A stretch of DNA of 64,000 bases from an uncultured Clostridia bacterium (GCA_944367565.1 CALVWR010000008.1:1-64000), one strand, 5' to 3'. Shown: positions 43,211 through 52,390, numbered from the stretch's first letter. A program made the numbers and translations. Notes: generated by a model not told the origin, from the sequence alone.

Positions 43211-43946
43211 TTCTGTCTTCTCTCAATGTAATGGTAATATCGTCAAATGTTCCGTTTTGTTCTGCCTTAATATATTGTCTTTTCAAAAGTTCCAGCATTG
43301 CCTGAAACGTTGTGATCAGTTCATTTTTTGTGTAATAATCGGAAAACAATTCAAAAAAGCTCATGCTTTGTCTTTTTAACAGCATATCGCGGATAAAATA
43401 CACCTTTTCCGCAACGGTAAAAACATCTTTCGGAATTTCTTTCTGCGTATTTTTTTCGCGTTTTTGCGCGTCCACTTTGAGAAGCAGTTTGGAAAATGCC
43501 GCAATGAGTCCGTCCAGCGTAAAGTCCTTATATACGATCTTGACATCCCCCGCCGACTTATCCGGCTCTTTGTAAAACCGATTGACGTTTTCCTGTAATT
43601 TCAGTTTCTCACTCGTTTCCTTAAAGATTTTGTATTCTTCAAGCTGACGGATCAGCGCCTGTTCCGGATCTTCTATATCGTCAAGAAACTCTTCCGGTTT
43701 GGGCAAGAGCGCCTTCGATTTGATTTCGACAAGCGTTGCCGCCATCCCGAGATATTCGCTGGCTTTTTCTACATCTATCGTATCCATCGCCGCTATGTAT
43801 TGCAGATATTGTTCCGTAACCTGTGAAACAAAAATATCCTTTATTTCGATTTTTGCTTCCTTGATCAGATGCAGCAGTAAATCGAGCGGTCCTTCAAAAT
43901 TATCCAATACGGTAGAATAATCCACAACCGATTCAAATTCAGCCAT
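43176..43946 (-). CDS. scpA: Segregation and condensation protein A
   Basis: Kleisin subunit bridging the SMC heads; 256 residues. The N-terminal SMC-neck-binding helix region contains DNFEGPLDLLLHLIKEAKIE and the C-terminal winged helix includes VTTFQAMLELLKRQYI-type sequence (LITTFQAMLELLKRQYIKAE). The frame opens at 43964, but the ATG at 43946 overlapping the upstream stop (ATGA) gives MAEFESVVDYS and is preferred. Confidence 0.94.
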   Translation of the reverse strand: MAEFESVVDYSTVLDNFEGPLDLLLHLIKEAKIEIKDIFVSQVTEQYLQYIAAMDTIDVEKASEYLGMAATLVEIKSKALLPKPEEFLDDIEDPEQALIRQLEEYKIFKETSEKLKLQENVNRFYKEPDKSAGDVKIVYKDFTLDGLIAAFSKLLLKVDAQKREKNTQKEIPKDVFTVAEKVYFIRDMLLKRQSMSFFELFSDYYTKNELITTFQAMLELLKRQYIKAEQNGTFDDITITLREDRNEEIGEIDEYN

Positions 43947-44620
43947 CAGAAGAACAACCCCCAAAACAAACGGATCGGATATCCGAGATAATAAGCGCCG
44001 TTTCCGATCAGAAATCCGAGAACATCAAGAAATGCAACCTGCGGAATCCACGACGCGATAAAACTCAAAGCGATGAGAATCAGCAATATATATTGTCCGT
44101 AATTTCTCAAAAAACGATATACGGGATTTGCATGGTTCACCGTTGCGTCGATGATTCTGAATCCGTCCAAAGGATAAAGCGGCAATAAGTTAAACACGCA
44201 AAAGGTGAGATTCATCTGAAAAATCAAAAATAGCGTAATTTGCAAAACATCGTCGAACAATCCGAAATCGGGCACAGCTGCGGACAACAAATACAACGGA
44301 TACGCCAAAAATGCAAGAATAAAATTCGTCAGTACGCCCGCGACGGAGACCCAGACCATGCCGCTTTTGTATTTTCTGAAGTTATAAGGATTCACGGGCA
44401 TAGGCTTCGCCCAGCCGAATCCGACGAGAACAAAACAAATCAAACCCGTTATATCGAAATGGCAAAACGGATTGAGCGAATATCTTCCGTTGATACGCGG
44501 TGTATCGTCTCCGTTTTTTACCGCGGCAAACGCGTGTGCGAACTCATGAAAAGGCAACACGATCATGACCGCAAGAAACATACAGATATAGGTGATAATT
44601 TTTTGGGTAAATGCGTTCAT
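43946..44620 (-). CDS. Site-2 protease family zinc metalloprotease (M50)
   Basis: 224-residue multi-spanning membrane protein with the intramembrane zinc-binding HExxH in LPFHEFAHAFAAVK (about residue 26) and the third ligand Asp in LLPLYPLDGFRIID (about 150). Five to six helices. This short rhomboid-like-position family lacks the SpoIVFB CBS domain and the PDZ domain of RseP, and is the common companion of scpAB in Firmicutes; its substrate is unknown. TAAAGG precedes the ATG. Confidence 0.9.
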   Translation of the reverse strand: MNAFTQKIITYICMFLAVMIVLPFHEFAHAFAAVKNGDDTPRINGRYSLNPFCHFDITGLICFVLVGFGWAKPMPVNPYNFRKYKSGMVWVSVAGVLTNFILAFLAYPLYLLSAAVPDFGLFDDVLQITLFLIFQMNLTFCVFNLLPLYPLDGFRIIDATVNHANPVYRFLRNYGQYILLILIALSFIASWIPQVAFLDVLGFLIGNGAYYLGYPIRLFWGLFF

Positions 44621-44653
44621 AATGCGCCTTTAACATCAATATTTTATGATAAT

Positions 44654-44682
44654 AGTATACAATACTCCTTAAAAAATTGCAA
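44654..44682 (-). promoter_or_regulatory. Promoter of the site-2 protease-scpAB operon
   Basis: Minus strand TTGCAA (44682-44677), 17-base spacer, TATACT (44659-44654), about 27 bases of leader. Confidence 0.75.
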
Positions 44683-44705
44683 GAAAAAAGCCGCGATTGC
44701 GGCTT
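44681..44705 (-). terminator. lysA terminator
   Basis: AAGCCGC-GATT-GCGGCTT stem (44688-44705) with a T-rich tail on the minus strand, 19 bases after the lysA stop and directly before the next promoter. Confidence 0.85.
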
Positions 44706-44723
44706 AAAGATCGTAAAATCCGA

Positions 44724-46043
44724 TCAGATCAGTTTGCAATCCGCATCGTTACGTACGATATCTTCATAACTTTGCGGTTTCACGAGATAATCGCTTTTCC
44801 CGTTCTCCACCAAAATCGCCGGCGGTACGGGATTGCGGTTATAGTTGCTCGCCATGGAATAATTATAAGCGCCGGTAGATAAAACGGCGAGAATATCTCC
44901 CCGATGCACTTCCGGAAGAAAACAATCTTCCGCGATGATGTCGCCGCTTTCACAGCATTTTCCCGCCACGGAGTATTTTTCGCAAGGTTTGTCGTTCATT
45001 CTGTTTGCGACAACAACCGTGTATTTTGACCCGTATAAGGCGTGCCTCGGATTATCGAACATCCCGCCGTCGATCGCGACATAGTTCTTTATCCCTTCAA
45101 TTTTCTTCACGCTTCCCGCGGTATAAAGGGTTATGCCCGCCTCTCCGACAATCGAACGCCCCGGTTCGAGAAACAAAAACGGCTTTTTCAGATTTTTTTC
45201 TTTGACACAGGATTTTAGCGTTTCGCCGACGGCTCTGATGTATTCGGCATAACCTTCCACGCTGAGTTTTCTGTCCTCATCCGTATAATATATTCCGAAT
45301 CCTCCTCCGAGATTGATCGTATCGAATTCATATCCGAGCTCCGTTTTTACGCGAAGATAAAAGTCCGTCATTTTTCTGACGGCAAGCGAAAAGGATTCTT
45401 TTTCAAATATCTGCGAGCCGATATGACAGTGCAATCCACGCAAATTTACCCCTTCCGTCTGCAGAGCAAGCCGAATGGCCTTCATGGCGTCTCCGTTCAT
45501 AAAAGAAAAGCCGAATTTCGAATCGGGCGTTGCCGTTTGCACAAAATGATGCGTATGCGCTTCCACCCCCGGATTTACCCGCAATAAAATATTTTGAACT
45601 TTGTTTCTGCTTTTGCAGATTTCCCCGAGTCGGACGATTTCATCGAAAGCGTCGCACACGATGAACCCTATGTCGCTTTCCACGGCATATGTTAATTCCC
45701 GATCGAGTTTATTGTTCCCGTGCAACACGAGTCTGTCCGCCGGAAACTGTGCAGATAACGCCGTATAGAGTTCACCGCCCGAAACAACGTCGGCGCCGAG
45801 ATCGCATTTTTCCGCCAGCTTATAAATTCCTTTGCAGGAAAATGCTTTGGAAGCGTACAGGATCCTGCCTTCCCCGTAAACTTCTTTTAATGTTTTAACA
45901 TAGATAGCGCTGATGTCCTCGATATATTTTTTATCGTAAACATATAAAGGCGTACCGTATTTTGCGGCGAGTTCGGTACAATCCGCGCCGCCGATCATTA
46001 AATGACCGTTTGCTCCGATCTTCAGCGTTTCCCTAGTATTCAT
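44724..46043 (-). CDS. lysA: Diaminopimelate decarboxylase
   Basis: Fold-type III PLP enzyme that makes L-lysine from meso-diaminopimelate. 439 residues. PLP lysine in ILYASKAFSCKG (about residue 62), the phosphate-binding NLGGGFGIYYTDED loop, and active-site ECCES-like segment KCCESGDIIAEDC. GAGGAAG precedes the ATG and it has its own promoter and terminator, so it is a single-gene unit here, not in a lysine operon. No lysine riboswitch is seen: the leader is about 30 bases. Confidence 0.96.
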   Translation of the reverse strand: MNTRETLKIGANGHLMIGGADCTELAAKYGTPLYVYDKKYIEDISAIYVKTLKEVYGEGRILYASKAFSCKGIYKLAEKCDLGADVVSGGELYTALSAQFPADRLVLHGNNKLDRELTYAVESDIGFIVCDAFDEIVRLGEICKSRNKVQNILLRVNPGVEAHTHHFVQTATPDSKFGFSFMNGDAMKAIRLALQTEGVNLRGLHCHIGSQIFEKESFSLAVRKMTDFYLRVKTELGYEFDTINLGGGFGIYYTDEDRKLSVEGYAEYIRAVGETLKSCVKEKNLKKPFLFLEPGRSIVGEAGITLYTAGSVKKIEGIKNYVAIDGGMFDNPRHALYGSKYTVVVANRMNDKPCEKYSVAGKCCESGDIIAEDCFLPEVHRGDILAVLSTGAYNYSMASNYNRNPVPPAILVENGKSDYLVKPQSYEDIVRNDADCKLI

Positions 46044-46075
46044 ATTCTTCCTCGTTGTTTTGATCTTTTGTTTTT

Positions 46076-46104
46076 ATTGTATCAAACATCGCAAAAATCG
46101 TCAA
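46076..46104 (-). promoter_or_regulatory. lysA promoter
   Basis: Minus strand TTGACG (46104-46099), 17-base spacer, TACAAT (46081-46076). Confidence 0.8.
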
Positions 46105-46153
46105 GACAATGAATAAAAATATTTTTTATACTGCATATAACATCCGCTTAATC

Positions 46154-46191
46154 AACAACGCGGTTCGCATCAGTCGAACCGCGTTGTTTTT
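46154..46191. terminator. 14-pair hairpin between dacF-like gene and lysA
   Basis: AACAACGCGGTTCG (46154-46167), seven-base loop, exact complement (46175-46188). The T run follows on the + strand, although the gene it follows (dacF-like) is on the minus strand; there the tail is only TTGATTAAG. Probably still the end of the dacF-like transcript. Confidence 0.6.
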
Positions 46192-46216
46192 AATATAATC
46201 GTAATTTACAACCAAA

Positions 46217-47398
46217 TCAGAATAAACTCCAATTTTCGATAATATTTTTTACCACATCGAAATACGTTTGCTTTTCTACCGATTCCATGGCCAGCACCGG
46301 AATTTCTTTGATCAGAACTCCGTCTTTTTCGATGGTAAGAAGTCCGATTTTCTCTCCTTTCCCGATCGGGGCTTTTATATTTTCATCGGGAATGAAATCG
46401 ATGTTCAGTGCAACCTTTTCGTTTTTTGCGGAAAACTGATAGTACGATTCTTTAGGTACGCCGCGGACACAATCCTGTTTACCGCCGATAACCGTAACGG
46501 GAATTTCCAGCGGTCTTTCCCGATCGAGAATCAGCTTATTTTCAAAATTTGCAAATCCGTAGTTCATCATTGTGGATACGTCGTTAAAACGCGTCTTGCT
46601 GTCCGGCGCTTTGATGACGACCGATACAAGTCTCATTCCCCGCCGATGAGCAGTAGCGGCAAGACAATGTCCCGCTTCGCTCGTATATCCCGTTTTTCCC
46701 CCGTCGCACCCTTCGTAAAAGCGAACGAGTTTGTTCGTGTTGGAAATTTCCGTAACTCTTCCGTTTTCGTGCCGGATTTCATCCATCCAGATACGGGAAA
46801 ACTGAAAATAATCTTCATGCTTCAGCAATTCGGAAAACATGACGGCAACATCTTCAGCGCAAGAATACTGCCCTTCTTTCGGAAGCCCCGTACAATTGGA
46901 AAAATGCGTGTTGTTCATTCCCAATGCACCGCATTTTTCATTCATGGCGGCGACAAAAAGGTCTTCCGATCCGCAAATCTGCTCCGCCAATGCGACCGAT
47001 GCGTCGTTCGCGCTGGCAACAACAACGCCTTTGATCAGTTCGCGCACACAATACGGTTTGTTCGCATCGAGAAAAATCTGGGAACCGCCCATCCCTGCCG
47101 CTTCGGAACTGACGACAATCGTATCGTCCAAAAGCAAACTTCCGTCGTCGACCGCTTCAAACGTCAAAAGGAGCGTCATAATCTTACACATACTTGCAAT
47201 CGGCAAGCGCTCCGTTTCGTTTTTGGCATAGATAACAGTGCCGCTGTTAAAATCCATCAGATAAGCCGATTCGCTTACAGGCGAAAGTATTTCCGCCCGC
47301 GCTGTCTCCGCAAGCGTTTTTGTCTTTACGGACCTTACTCCCGAAAATGCAACAACAAACGCCATTCCCATTAAAAATACAGACAATAATTTTTTCAT
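46217..47398 (-). CDS. D-alanyl-D-alanine carboxypeptidase (second, DacF-like)
   Basis: 393 residues, PBP5 family, exported: signal-type N-terminus KLLSVFLMGMAFVVAFSGV. Catalytic motifs SxxK in PIASMCKIMTLL, SxN in VASANDASVALAEQ and KTG in GGKTGYTSEAGHC; C-terminal beta-sandwich present. The position next to spoIVB suggests a DacF-like role (dacF precedes spoIIA in Bacillus), but this is inference. GGAGG precedes the ATG. Upstream lies a 23-base palindrome that may be an operator. Confidence 0.92.
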   Translation of the reverse strand: MKKLLSVFLMGMAFVVAFSGVRSVKTKTLAETARAEILSPVSESAYLMDFNSGTVIYAKNETERLPIASMCKIMTLLLTFEAVDDGSLLLDDTIVVSSEAAGMGGSQIFLDANKPYCVRELIKGVVVASANDASVALAEQICGSEDLFVAAMNEKCGALGMNNTHFSNCTGLPKEGQYSCAEDVAVMFSELLKHEDYFQFSRIWMDEIRHENGRVTEISNTNKLVRFYEGCDGGKTGYTSEAGHCLAATAHRRGMRLVSVVIKAPDSKTRFNDVSTMMNYGFANFENKLILDRERPLEIPVTVIGGKQDCVRGVPKESYYQFSAKNEKVALNIDFIPDENIKAPIGKGEKIGLLTIEKDGVLIKEIPVLAMESVEKQTYFDVVKNIIENWSLF

Positions 47399-47458
47399 AT
47401 TAACCTCCGTTACGCGGTTATTCTGAAATTATTGTCTGTAAAATTCTGAGAATTATTC

Positions 47459-47481
47459 ATAATTATGCATGACATAATTAT
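47459..47481. promoter_or_regulatory. Palindrome AATTATG-N5-CATAATT (copy 2, extended)
   Basis: Nine-base arms around GCATGACAT-like centre (core 47461-47479, outer AT/AT pairs to 47459 and 47481), 61 bases before the dacF-like start codon. Same half-sites and spacing as at 37503-37521. Confidence 0.55.
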
Positions 47482-47507
47482 ATAAATTTTTATTAGTAAT
47501 TTGCTGA

Positions 47508-48485
47508 TTATTCTTCTATAATATTTCCAATCGATATGCCGAAACCTCTTTCCGGATCGTTTATAAAGACATGCGTAACTGCTCCGATCAGTTTGCCGTT
47601 TTGTAATATCGGGCTGCCGCTCATTCCCTGCACGATTCCACCGGTTAAACTTATCAATTCACTGTCCGTAATCTTCAACACAAGGTTCTTGTTGTCTTTC
47701 TCGTTTTTATCGACTTTAACGATGGATACGGAATATTCCTTCGGCTGCGAACCGGTTACCGTACTGTAAATGACGGCATTTCCTACACAGGCTTCCCCCA
47801 TTTCCACTTCTTTCAGAGCAAGGCGTTGGATTTCAGCGTCGCTTATTGTACCGATAATTCCCGTTTTTGTGTTCTTTACCGCGATGGCAAACGGTGCATT
47901 TTTGAGAAAAATTCCCTTCAATTCTCCCGCTTTGCCACGTTCTCCACGAATAGCCCCCGTGATTGTACAGTTGATCAGATTGCCGCCTTTAATTTCAATC
48001 AGATTGCCGTTTTCATCGAGAATCGGATGTCCGAGCGATGTAAAGGTATTGTTTTTGATATAAGTGACCGTCCCGATGCCGCTGACATAGTTCCGGATAA
48101 ATAATCCTAATTTATATTTTCCGAGTCCGTCTTTTTTCGGCTTTATCACGCTTTCTTTCGTTTCTCCGTCGCGGCAAAATACGATTTTTGCCTCGGATTT
48201 TCCGTCAATGGCCGCAGCGATATCTTCAGAACTGTTGACTTCCTTATTATCAAGATATAAAATGACGTCCCCCAATTTCAAGCCCGCATCTTTTCCCGGA
48301 GAAAACCGTCCGTTTTCGGTAGAAACGTCGGTAATGCCGACAACGGTAACGCCGCGCGTATTCAATGAAAAGCCTGCCGGAATGCCGCCGAGATATACCA
48401 CAGAAGAGGCATATCCGCCGACAGGAAATATGCATAGACAGAAAAAAAGAGCTACAATAACAAATTTAAAAATGTGCTTTTTCAT
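47508..48485 (-). CDS. spoIVB: SpoIVB peptidase
   Basis: Serine peptidase (family S55) secreted from the forespore into the intermembrane space; it triggers pro-sigma-K processing by cutting SpoIVFA. 325 residues: signal/anchor helix (FKFVIVALFFCLCIFPVGGY), a PDZ domain at about 55-125 (PGKDAGLKLGDVILYLDNKE), and the S55 domain with His in TSLGHPILDENGN (about 154) and Ser in VQGMSGSPILQNG (about 291). All features are intact. Unusually, spo0A does not follow; the next gene is the dacF-like carboxypeptidase. Confidence 0.96.
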   Translation of the reverse strand: MKKHIFKFVIVALFFCLCIFPVGGYASSVVYLGGIPAGFSLNTRGVTVVGITDVSTENGRFSPGKDAGLKLGDVILYLDNKEVNSSEDIAAAIDGKSEAKIVFCRDGETKESVIKPKKDGLGKYKLGLFIRNYVSGIGTVTYIKNNTFTSLGHPILDENGNLIEIKGGNLINCTITGAIRGERGKAGELKGIFLKNAPFAIAVKNTKTGIIGTISDAEIQRLALKEVEMGEACVGNAVIYSTVTGSQPKEYSVSIVKVDKNEKDNKNLVLKITDSELISLTGGIVQGMSGSPILQNGKLIGAVTHVFINDPERGFGISIGNIIEE

Positions 48486-48571
48486 TTTTACCCCATTATA
48501 GTTCTTATCATGCGCAAGTGAACGGCAAATTATACCTGCAATCGGACAATCGTTTTATCTTTAGATATGAA

Positions 48572-48608
48572 AAAACGGCAAAACCGTTTTATAATCCGTT
48601 GCCGTTTT
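48572..48608 (-). terminator. recN terminator
   Basis: AAAACGGCAA (48572-48581) and TTGCCGTTTT (48599-48608) with an A run that becomes T on the minus strand, abutting the recN stop. It separates recN from spoIVB. Confidence 0.8.
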
Positions 48609-50303
48609 CTAAGATAATGTATTTTTGAAACGATCCGCCGCTGCAATCATCTCCTTTGCGTGTTGCAACGCCGCCGCGCTTTCTTCGCTGCCTCCGACCA
48701 GGCGCAGCACTTCTTTAATTTTTTCGCTGTCGGACAAACGTTTTATAAACGTATGCGTTTTTCCGTTTTCTTCTTTTTTGAAAATCAACAGTGAATTATC
48801 GCTCATGGCGGAGATCTGAGGCAGGTGCGTGATGGCTATAATCTGAACAGTTCTGGCAATTTTTGCAAATTTTTCGGCAACTGTAGCTGCAATTCTGCCG
48901 CTTATGCCCGCATCGATCTCATCGAAGACAAACGTTGAAATTTCATGAGTTTTTACGGCAGTCTTCATCGCCAGCATGAAACGGCTGATCTCGCCTCCGC
49001 TGATGATCTTTGCCATGGGTTTCATCGGCTCACCGACGTTTGCCGAAAATAAAAATTCGATGCTGTCCGCCCCGTTTTTTGCAATCGAGATATTCCCGAT
49101 GTCGGGAAGATCGGCAAATGCGATGTCAAACGAGGCGTTTTTCATGCCGAGTTCGGAAAGTTCTTTCACGACATCGGCAGAAAAAGTCTTTGCCGCCTCG
49201 CGACGCAGATTGCTCATCTTAACATACAGTCGATAGAGCTTTTCTTTGCTTTTTTCAAGGCGGGATCTGTATTCTTCCGACAATTCGTCAAAATGAATAA
49301 TTTTATCGTATTCCGCCTTACTTTTTTGCAGAAAATCCTGAATTTCAAAAAAGGTTTTGCCGTATTTAAGATGTAATTTTTTCAAAAGATCGAGCCGGTT
49401 TTCAATCTCCTCCAGTTCGTAAGGAGAATACTCTTCTCCCTGCTCGGTCGATATGGATTCGTATATATCCTCCGCTTCGCATTTTACGCTTTCAAGCCGA
49501 TCGGTCAACGCCGCAAATTCGTCGGAAAATGCCGCGACGCCGCGTAAAAGATGCAATGCATTCTGTAGGGCATCGACCGCGCCGCCGTCTCCGCCGAGTG
49601 CGTTTCCCGCTCCGGACAGTGCCGTTGCGATTTTTTCCGCATTGACGATCTTTTTCCTTCGCGCAAGCAATTCTTCCTCTTCTCCTTCGGTGAGCGCGGC
49701 ATTTTCTATTTCTTCTATCTGATACTTCAGGATATCCGCCCTGATTGCGCGCGCGTGTTCGTCTCCGCCGAGTTCTTCCCAGATCTCCTTTGTCTTTTTA
49801 TAATCTTCATATTCTTCGCTTACAGATCGCTTTAACGCATCCAGCTTTTCGCCGCAGACTTTATCGATCAACGCAAGCTGATTGGATTCTTTTAATAAAT
49901 AAAAATGTTCGCTCTGTCCGTGAACATCGACAAGATACGACGTGATTTTTCTCAACATCCCGGCGGAAACAGGCGTTCCGTTGATACGAATGTCGCCTTT
50001 TCCGTCGGCAAAGTATCTTCGGGTAATGACGATGGTATCTTCATATTCCAAAGCCAACTCCTCCATCGTTTCCTTCAGCGCGGAAAGGTCGCTCACATCG
50101 AATGACGCAGTGACCGCACAGAAAGGCTGTCCGAAGGAAATCAATGTTTTATCGGCTTTTGCTCCGAGGACAAAATTCAGCGCATCGATTACGACGGATT
50201 TACCTGATCCCGTTTCGCCGGAGAGAATGTTAAGTCCGGCGGTAAATTCGATATCGATTTCGTCGATCAGCGCAATATTTTTGATTTTCAACGATAAGAG
50301 CAT
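48609..50303 (-). CDS. recN: DNA repair protein RecN
   Basis: SMC-like ATPase for double-strand-break repair and end tethering. 564 residues: Walker A GETGSGKSVVIDALNFVLGA at about 30, two coiled-coil arms (about 160-240 and 270-370), signature ISGGEISRFMLAMK at about 425 and Walker B TFVFDEIDAGISG at about 452. Part of the argR-recN pair conserved in Firmicutes. No LexA-type box recognised upstream. Four bases after argR. Confidence 0.96.
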   Translation of the reverse strand: MLLSLKIKNIALIDEIDIEFTAGLNILSGETGSGKSVVIDALNFVLGAKADKTLISFGQPFCAVTASFDVSDLSALKETMEELALEYEDTIVITRRYFADGKGDIRINGTPVSAGMLRKITSYLVDVHGQSEHFYLLKESNQLALIDKVCGEKLDALKRSVSEEYEDYKKTKEIWEELGGDEHARAIRADILKYQIEEIENAALTEGEEEELLARRKKIVNAEKIATALSGAGNALGGDGGAVDALQNALHLLRGVAAFSDEFAALTDRLESVKCEAEDIYESISTEQGEEYSPYELEEIENRLDLLKKLHLKYGKTFFEIQDFLQKSKAEYDKIIHFDELSEEYRSRLEKSKEKLYRLYVKMSNLRREAAKTFSADVVKELSELGMKNASFDIAFADLPDIGNISIAKNGADSIEFLFSANVGEPMKPMAKIISGGEISRFMLAMKTAVKTHEISTFVFDEIDAGISGRIAATVAEKFAKIARTVQIIAITHLPQISAMSDNSLLIFKKEENGKTHTFIKRLSDSEKIKEVLRLVGGSEESAAALQHAKEMIAAADRFKNTLS

Positions 50304-50307
50304 ACAT

Positions 50308-50760
50308 TTACCCCATCATTTCTTTTAATCTTTTGAGCATAATTTCCGCGTCGTGATTGCTTTTTGTGACGATCAGTAACGTATCGTCGCCGGCAACGGA
50401 GCCGAGTACCTGAGGAATGTGAATTTTATCGACGATCATGCCCGCCGCATTTGCATTCCCGCTGATCGTTTTTACGACGATCAGATTATTGGCGCACGTC
50501 ATCGATTCCACGATTTCCCTGAAATGTTTGGCGCTTTTTTCCGTCAGTGCCGGTGACTGGATCTGGACGCGGGCATATTTGAATTTCTTGCTTTTTCCGG
50601 CAACTTTGACAAGGTTCAGTTCGTTGATATCTCGGGAAACGGTTGCCTGCGTAACAGCAATGCCCTTTTGATTCAAAACAGCCGTCAGTTCTTCCTGCGT
50701 ATCGATTTCCAGCTCTCCGACCAGCTCCAAAATCAGATTTTGTCTGTCCTTTTTCGTCAT
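50308..50760 (-). CDS. argR: Arginine repressor
   Basis: Arginine-responsive hexameric regulator (ArgR/AhrC) of arginine synthesis and breakdown. 150 residues: N-terminal winged helix with TQATVSRDINELNLVKV, C-terminal oligomerisation and arginine-binding domain with AGDDTLLIV. Normal length. Its operon neighbours nadK and recN are conserved companions. Stop four bases before recN. Confidence 0.95.
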   Translation of the reverse strand: MTKKDRQNLILELVGELEIDTQEELTAVLNQKGIAVTQATVSRDINELNLVKVAGKSKKFKYARVQIQSPALTEKSAKHFREIVESMTCANNLIVVKTISGNANAAGMIVDKIHIPQVLGSVAGDDTLLIVTKSNHDAEIMLKRLKEMMG

Positions 50761-50761
50761 G

Positions 50762-51604
50762 TCAACCTCTCCCGCTGTTCAGCTTCATGAGCAGTCTTTT
50801 ATAAAAATTGGAATCTTTTTTCCGTAAAAATATGATCGGCTGCGGCGCTTTTCTGATCTTGACGGAATCATGTTTCGCCAGCTTTTTCACAAGTTTTCCG
50901 TCACAGAACAATCCGACCGATCCGCCGCTTTCCTCCACGCGGATATCACATTCCGATTTCGAATCGTAAACGATAGGACGGTGATGCAGCGAATGCGCGC
51001 TGATGGGCGTAATGCAAAAACTTTCAATTCCGGGAACGAGAATCGGCCCTCCGGAAGAAAGCGAATATGCCGTGGAACCCGTCGGCGTAGAAACGATCAC
51101 GCCGTCGCCGGTGATCTGATCGACAAGGATCCCGTTTAATGTTACGGAAAGCGACGCGATCAGACTTCCCGTAGCGTTTTCGTCGTAGAAACGCTGAAAA
51201 ACACAATCGTTCAGCGCATATACGGTTTCGTTGTTGACTTCAAGCATCAGAAGAATCCGTTTGTCGGTTTTGAGTTTGTTTTCTTTGATCAGCGAAACGG
51301 CAGTCTCCATTTCAAAGGTTTCGAATTCCGTCAGAAAACCGAGTTTCCCGGCATTGATTCCGATGACGGGAATTGCATTTTTTGCGACATATGTCGTAAG
51401 TCCGAGAATTGTGCCGTCGCCTCCGAGAACAATGATCAGATCCACTTTCTGTGTAAAAATATCCCCTACAGGGTGTAAAGCGGAATAATTCCCGTCGGGA
51501 ATATCCACATAATCGATCCCGTTTCTCGAAAGAAGAGAGTGAAGTTTTGCAGACCATATTCCGCCAACATCTTTACTTTTGTTGGTATAAATTCCGATTT
51601 TCAT
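50762..51604 (-). CDS. nadK: NAD kinase
   Basis: Phosphorylates NAD to NADP. 280 residues, with the nucleotide motif VVLGGDGTILG-type sequence (LIVLGGDGTILGLTTY) and GINAGKLGFLTEF, plus TPTGSTAYSLSSGGPILVP. Gly-rich loops are intact. One base separates it from argR. Confidence 0.96.
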   Translation of the reverse strand: MKIGIYTNKSKDVGGIWSAKLHSLLSRNGIDYVDIPDGNYSALHPVGDIFTQKVDLIIVLGGDGTILGLTTYVAKNAIPVIGINAGKLGFLTEFETFEMETAVSLIKENKLKTDKRILLMLEVNNETVYALNDCVFQRFYDENATGSLIASLSVTLNGILVDQITGDGVIVSTPTGSTAYSLSSGGPILVPGIESFCITPISAHSLHHRPIVYDSKSECDIRVEESGGSVGLFCDGKLVKKLAKHDSVKIRKAPQPIIFLRKKDSNFYKRLLMKLNSGRG

Positions 51605-51624
51605 ATTTTTTCCCTGAACTGTGT

Positions 51625-52389
51625 TTATACGACAAAGTCCGTTACCGTTTTAACGTCCAAACTTTTTTCGCCGCTAAGCGATAACCCGATAAGATATTCC
51701 GCATTTTTTCCCTTTACGAAGGGCGCACAGGTGAATCCCGTTACGCAAAACCCGCAACCGATACAGAATAAATAGAGATTCTTTACGATCTTTTTACGAA
51801 CATCCGCACTCCTGACAATCCCGTTTTTAAAAGAAATCTTCTCTTCACATTCAAACTGCGGTTTGATCAAAGCGATGATCTGTGTTTCGGGCTCGCAAAT
51901 ATTTTTGATAACGGGAAGGATGAGTTTCAGCGAAATGAAGCTGCAATCGATCACGATCCCGTCCAGAGGATCGGAAAAACTGTTTTTCGTAAGCGTTCTG
52001 GCATTGGTGCGATCCATTACGACGACGCGTCCGTCGGCGAGAAGCGACGGATGAAGCTGATGTTCCCCAACGTCGACGGCAAAAACTTTTTTAGCGCCCT
52101 TTTGCAATAATACGTCTGTAAATCCGCCTGTACTTGCCCCGATATCCGCAAAAATTTTACCGTAAGGATCATATCGGAAATCATCCAGCGCGCGCTCCAG
52201 TTTGCAACCGCCCCGGGAAACATACTTTTCCGTCCGAATCAACTCCACTACGCTTGATTCGTCAACCTCACTCCCCGCTTTATCGGCGGTTTTTCCGTTC
52301 AGCCTGACAAATCCGTTTTTAATGGCGGTTCCGGCTTTTGTTCTCGATTCAAACTTGCCGCTTTTACATAAATAAACATCAAGACGCAT
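51625..52389 (-). CDS. tlyA: TlyA family rRNA 2'-O-methyltransferase / hemolysin-like
   Basis: 254 residues: N-terminal S4 RNA-binding domain (MRLDVYLCKSGKFESRTKAG) and an FtsJ-type Rossmann methyltransferase with FADIGASTGGFTDVLLQKGA. Mycobacterial TlyA methylates cytidines in 16S and 23S rRNA; the same is expected here by family. The open frame is 11 codons longer, but ATG at 52389, one base after the ispA stop, is the family start. Confidence 0.92.
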   Translation of the reverse strand: MRLDVYLCKSGKFESRTKAGTAIKNGFVRLNGKTADKAGSEVDESSVVELIRTEKYVSRGGCKLERALDDFRYDPYGKIFADIGASTGGFTDVLLQKGAKKVFAVDVGEHQLHPSLLADGRVVVMDRTNARTLTKNSFSDPLDGIVIDCSFISLKLILPVIKNICEPETQIIALIKPQFECEEKISFKNGIVRSADVRKKIVKNLYLFCIGCGFCVTGFTCAPFVKGKNAEYLIGLSLSGEKSLDVKTVTDFVV

Positions 52390-52390
52390 A

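Noticed and set aside
44620..46300. Lysine riboswitch upstream of lysA
   Set aside because: The lysA promoter is about 30 bases from its start codon, leaving no space for a riboswitch.
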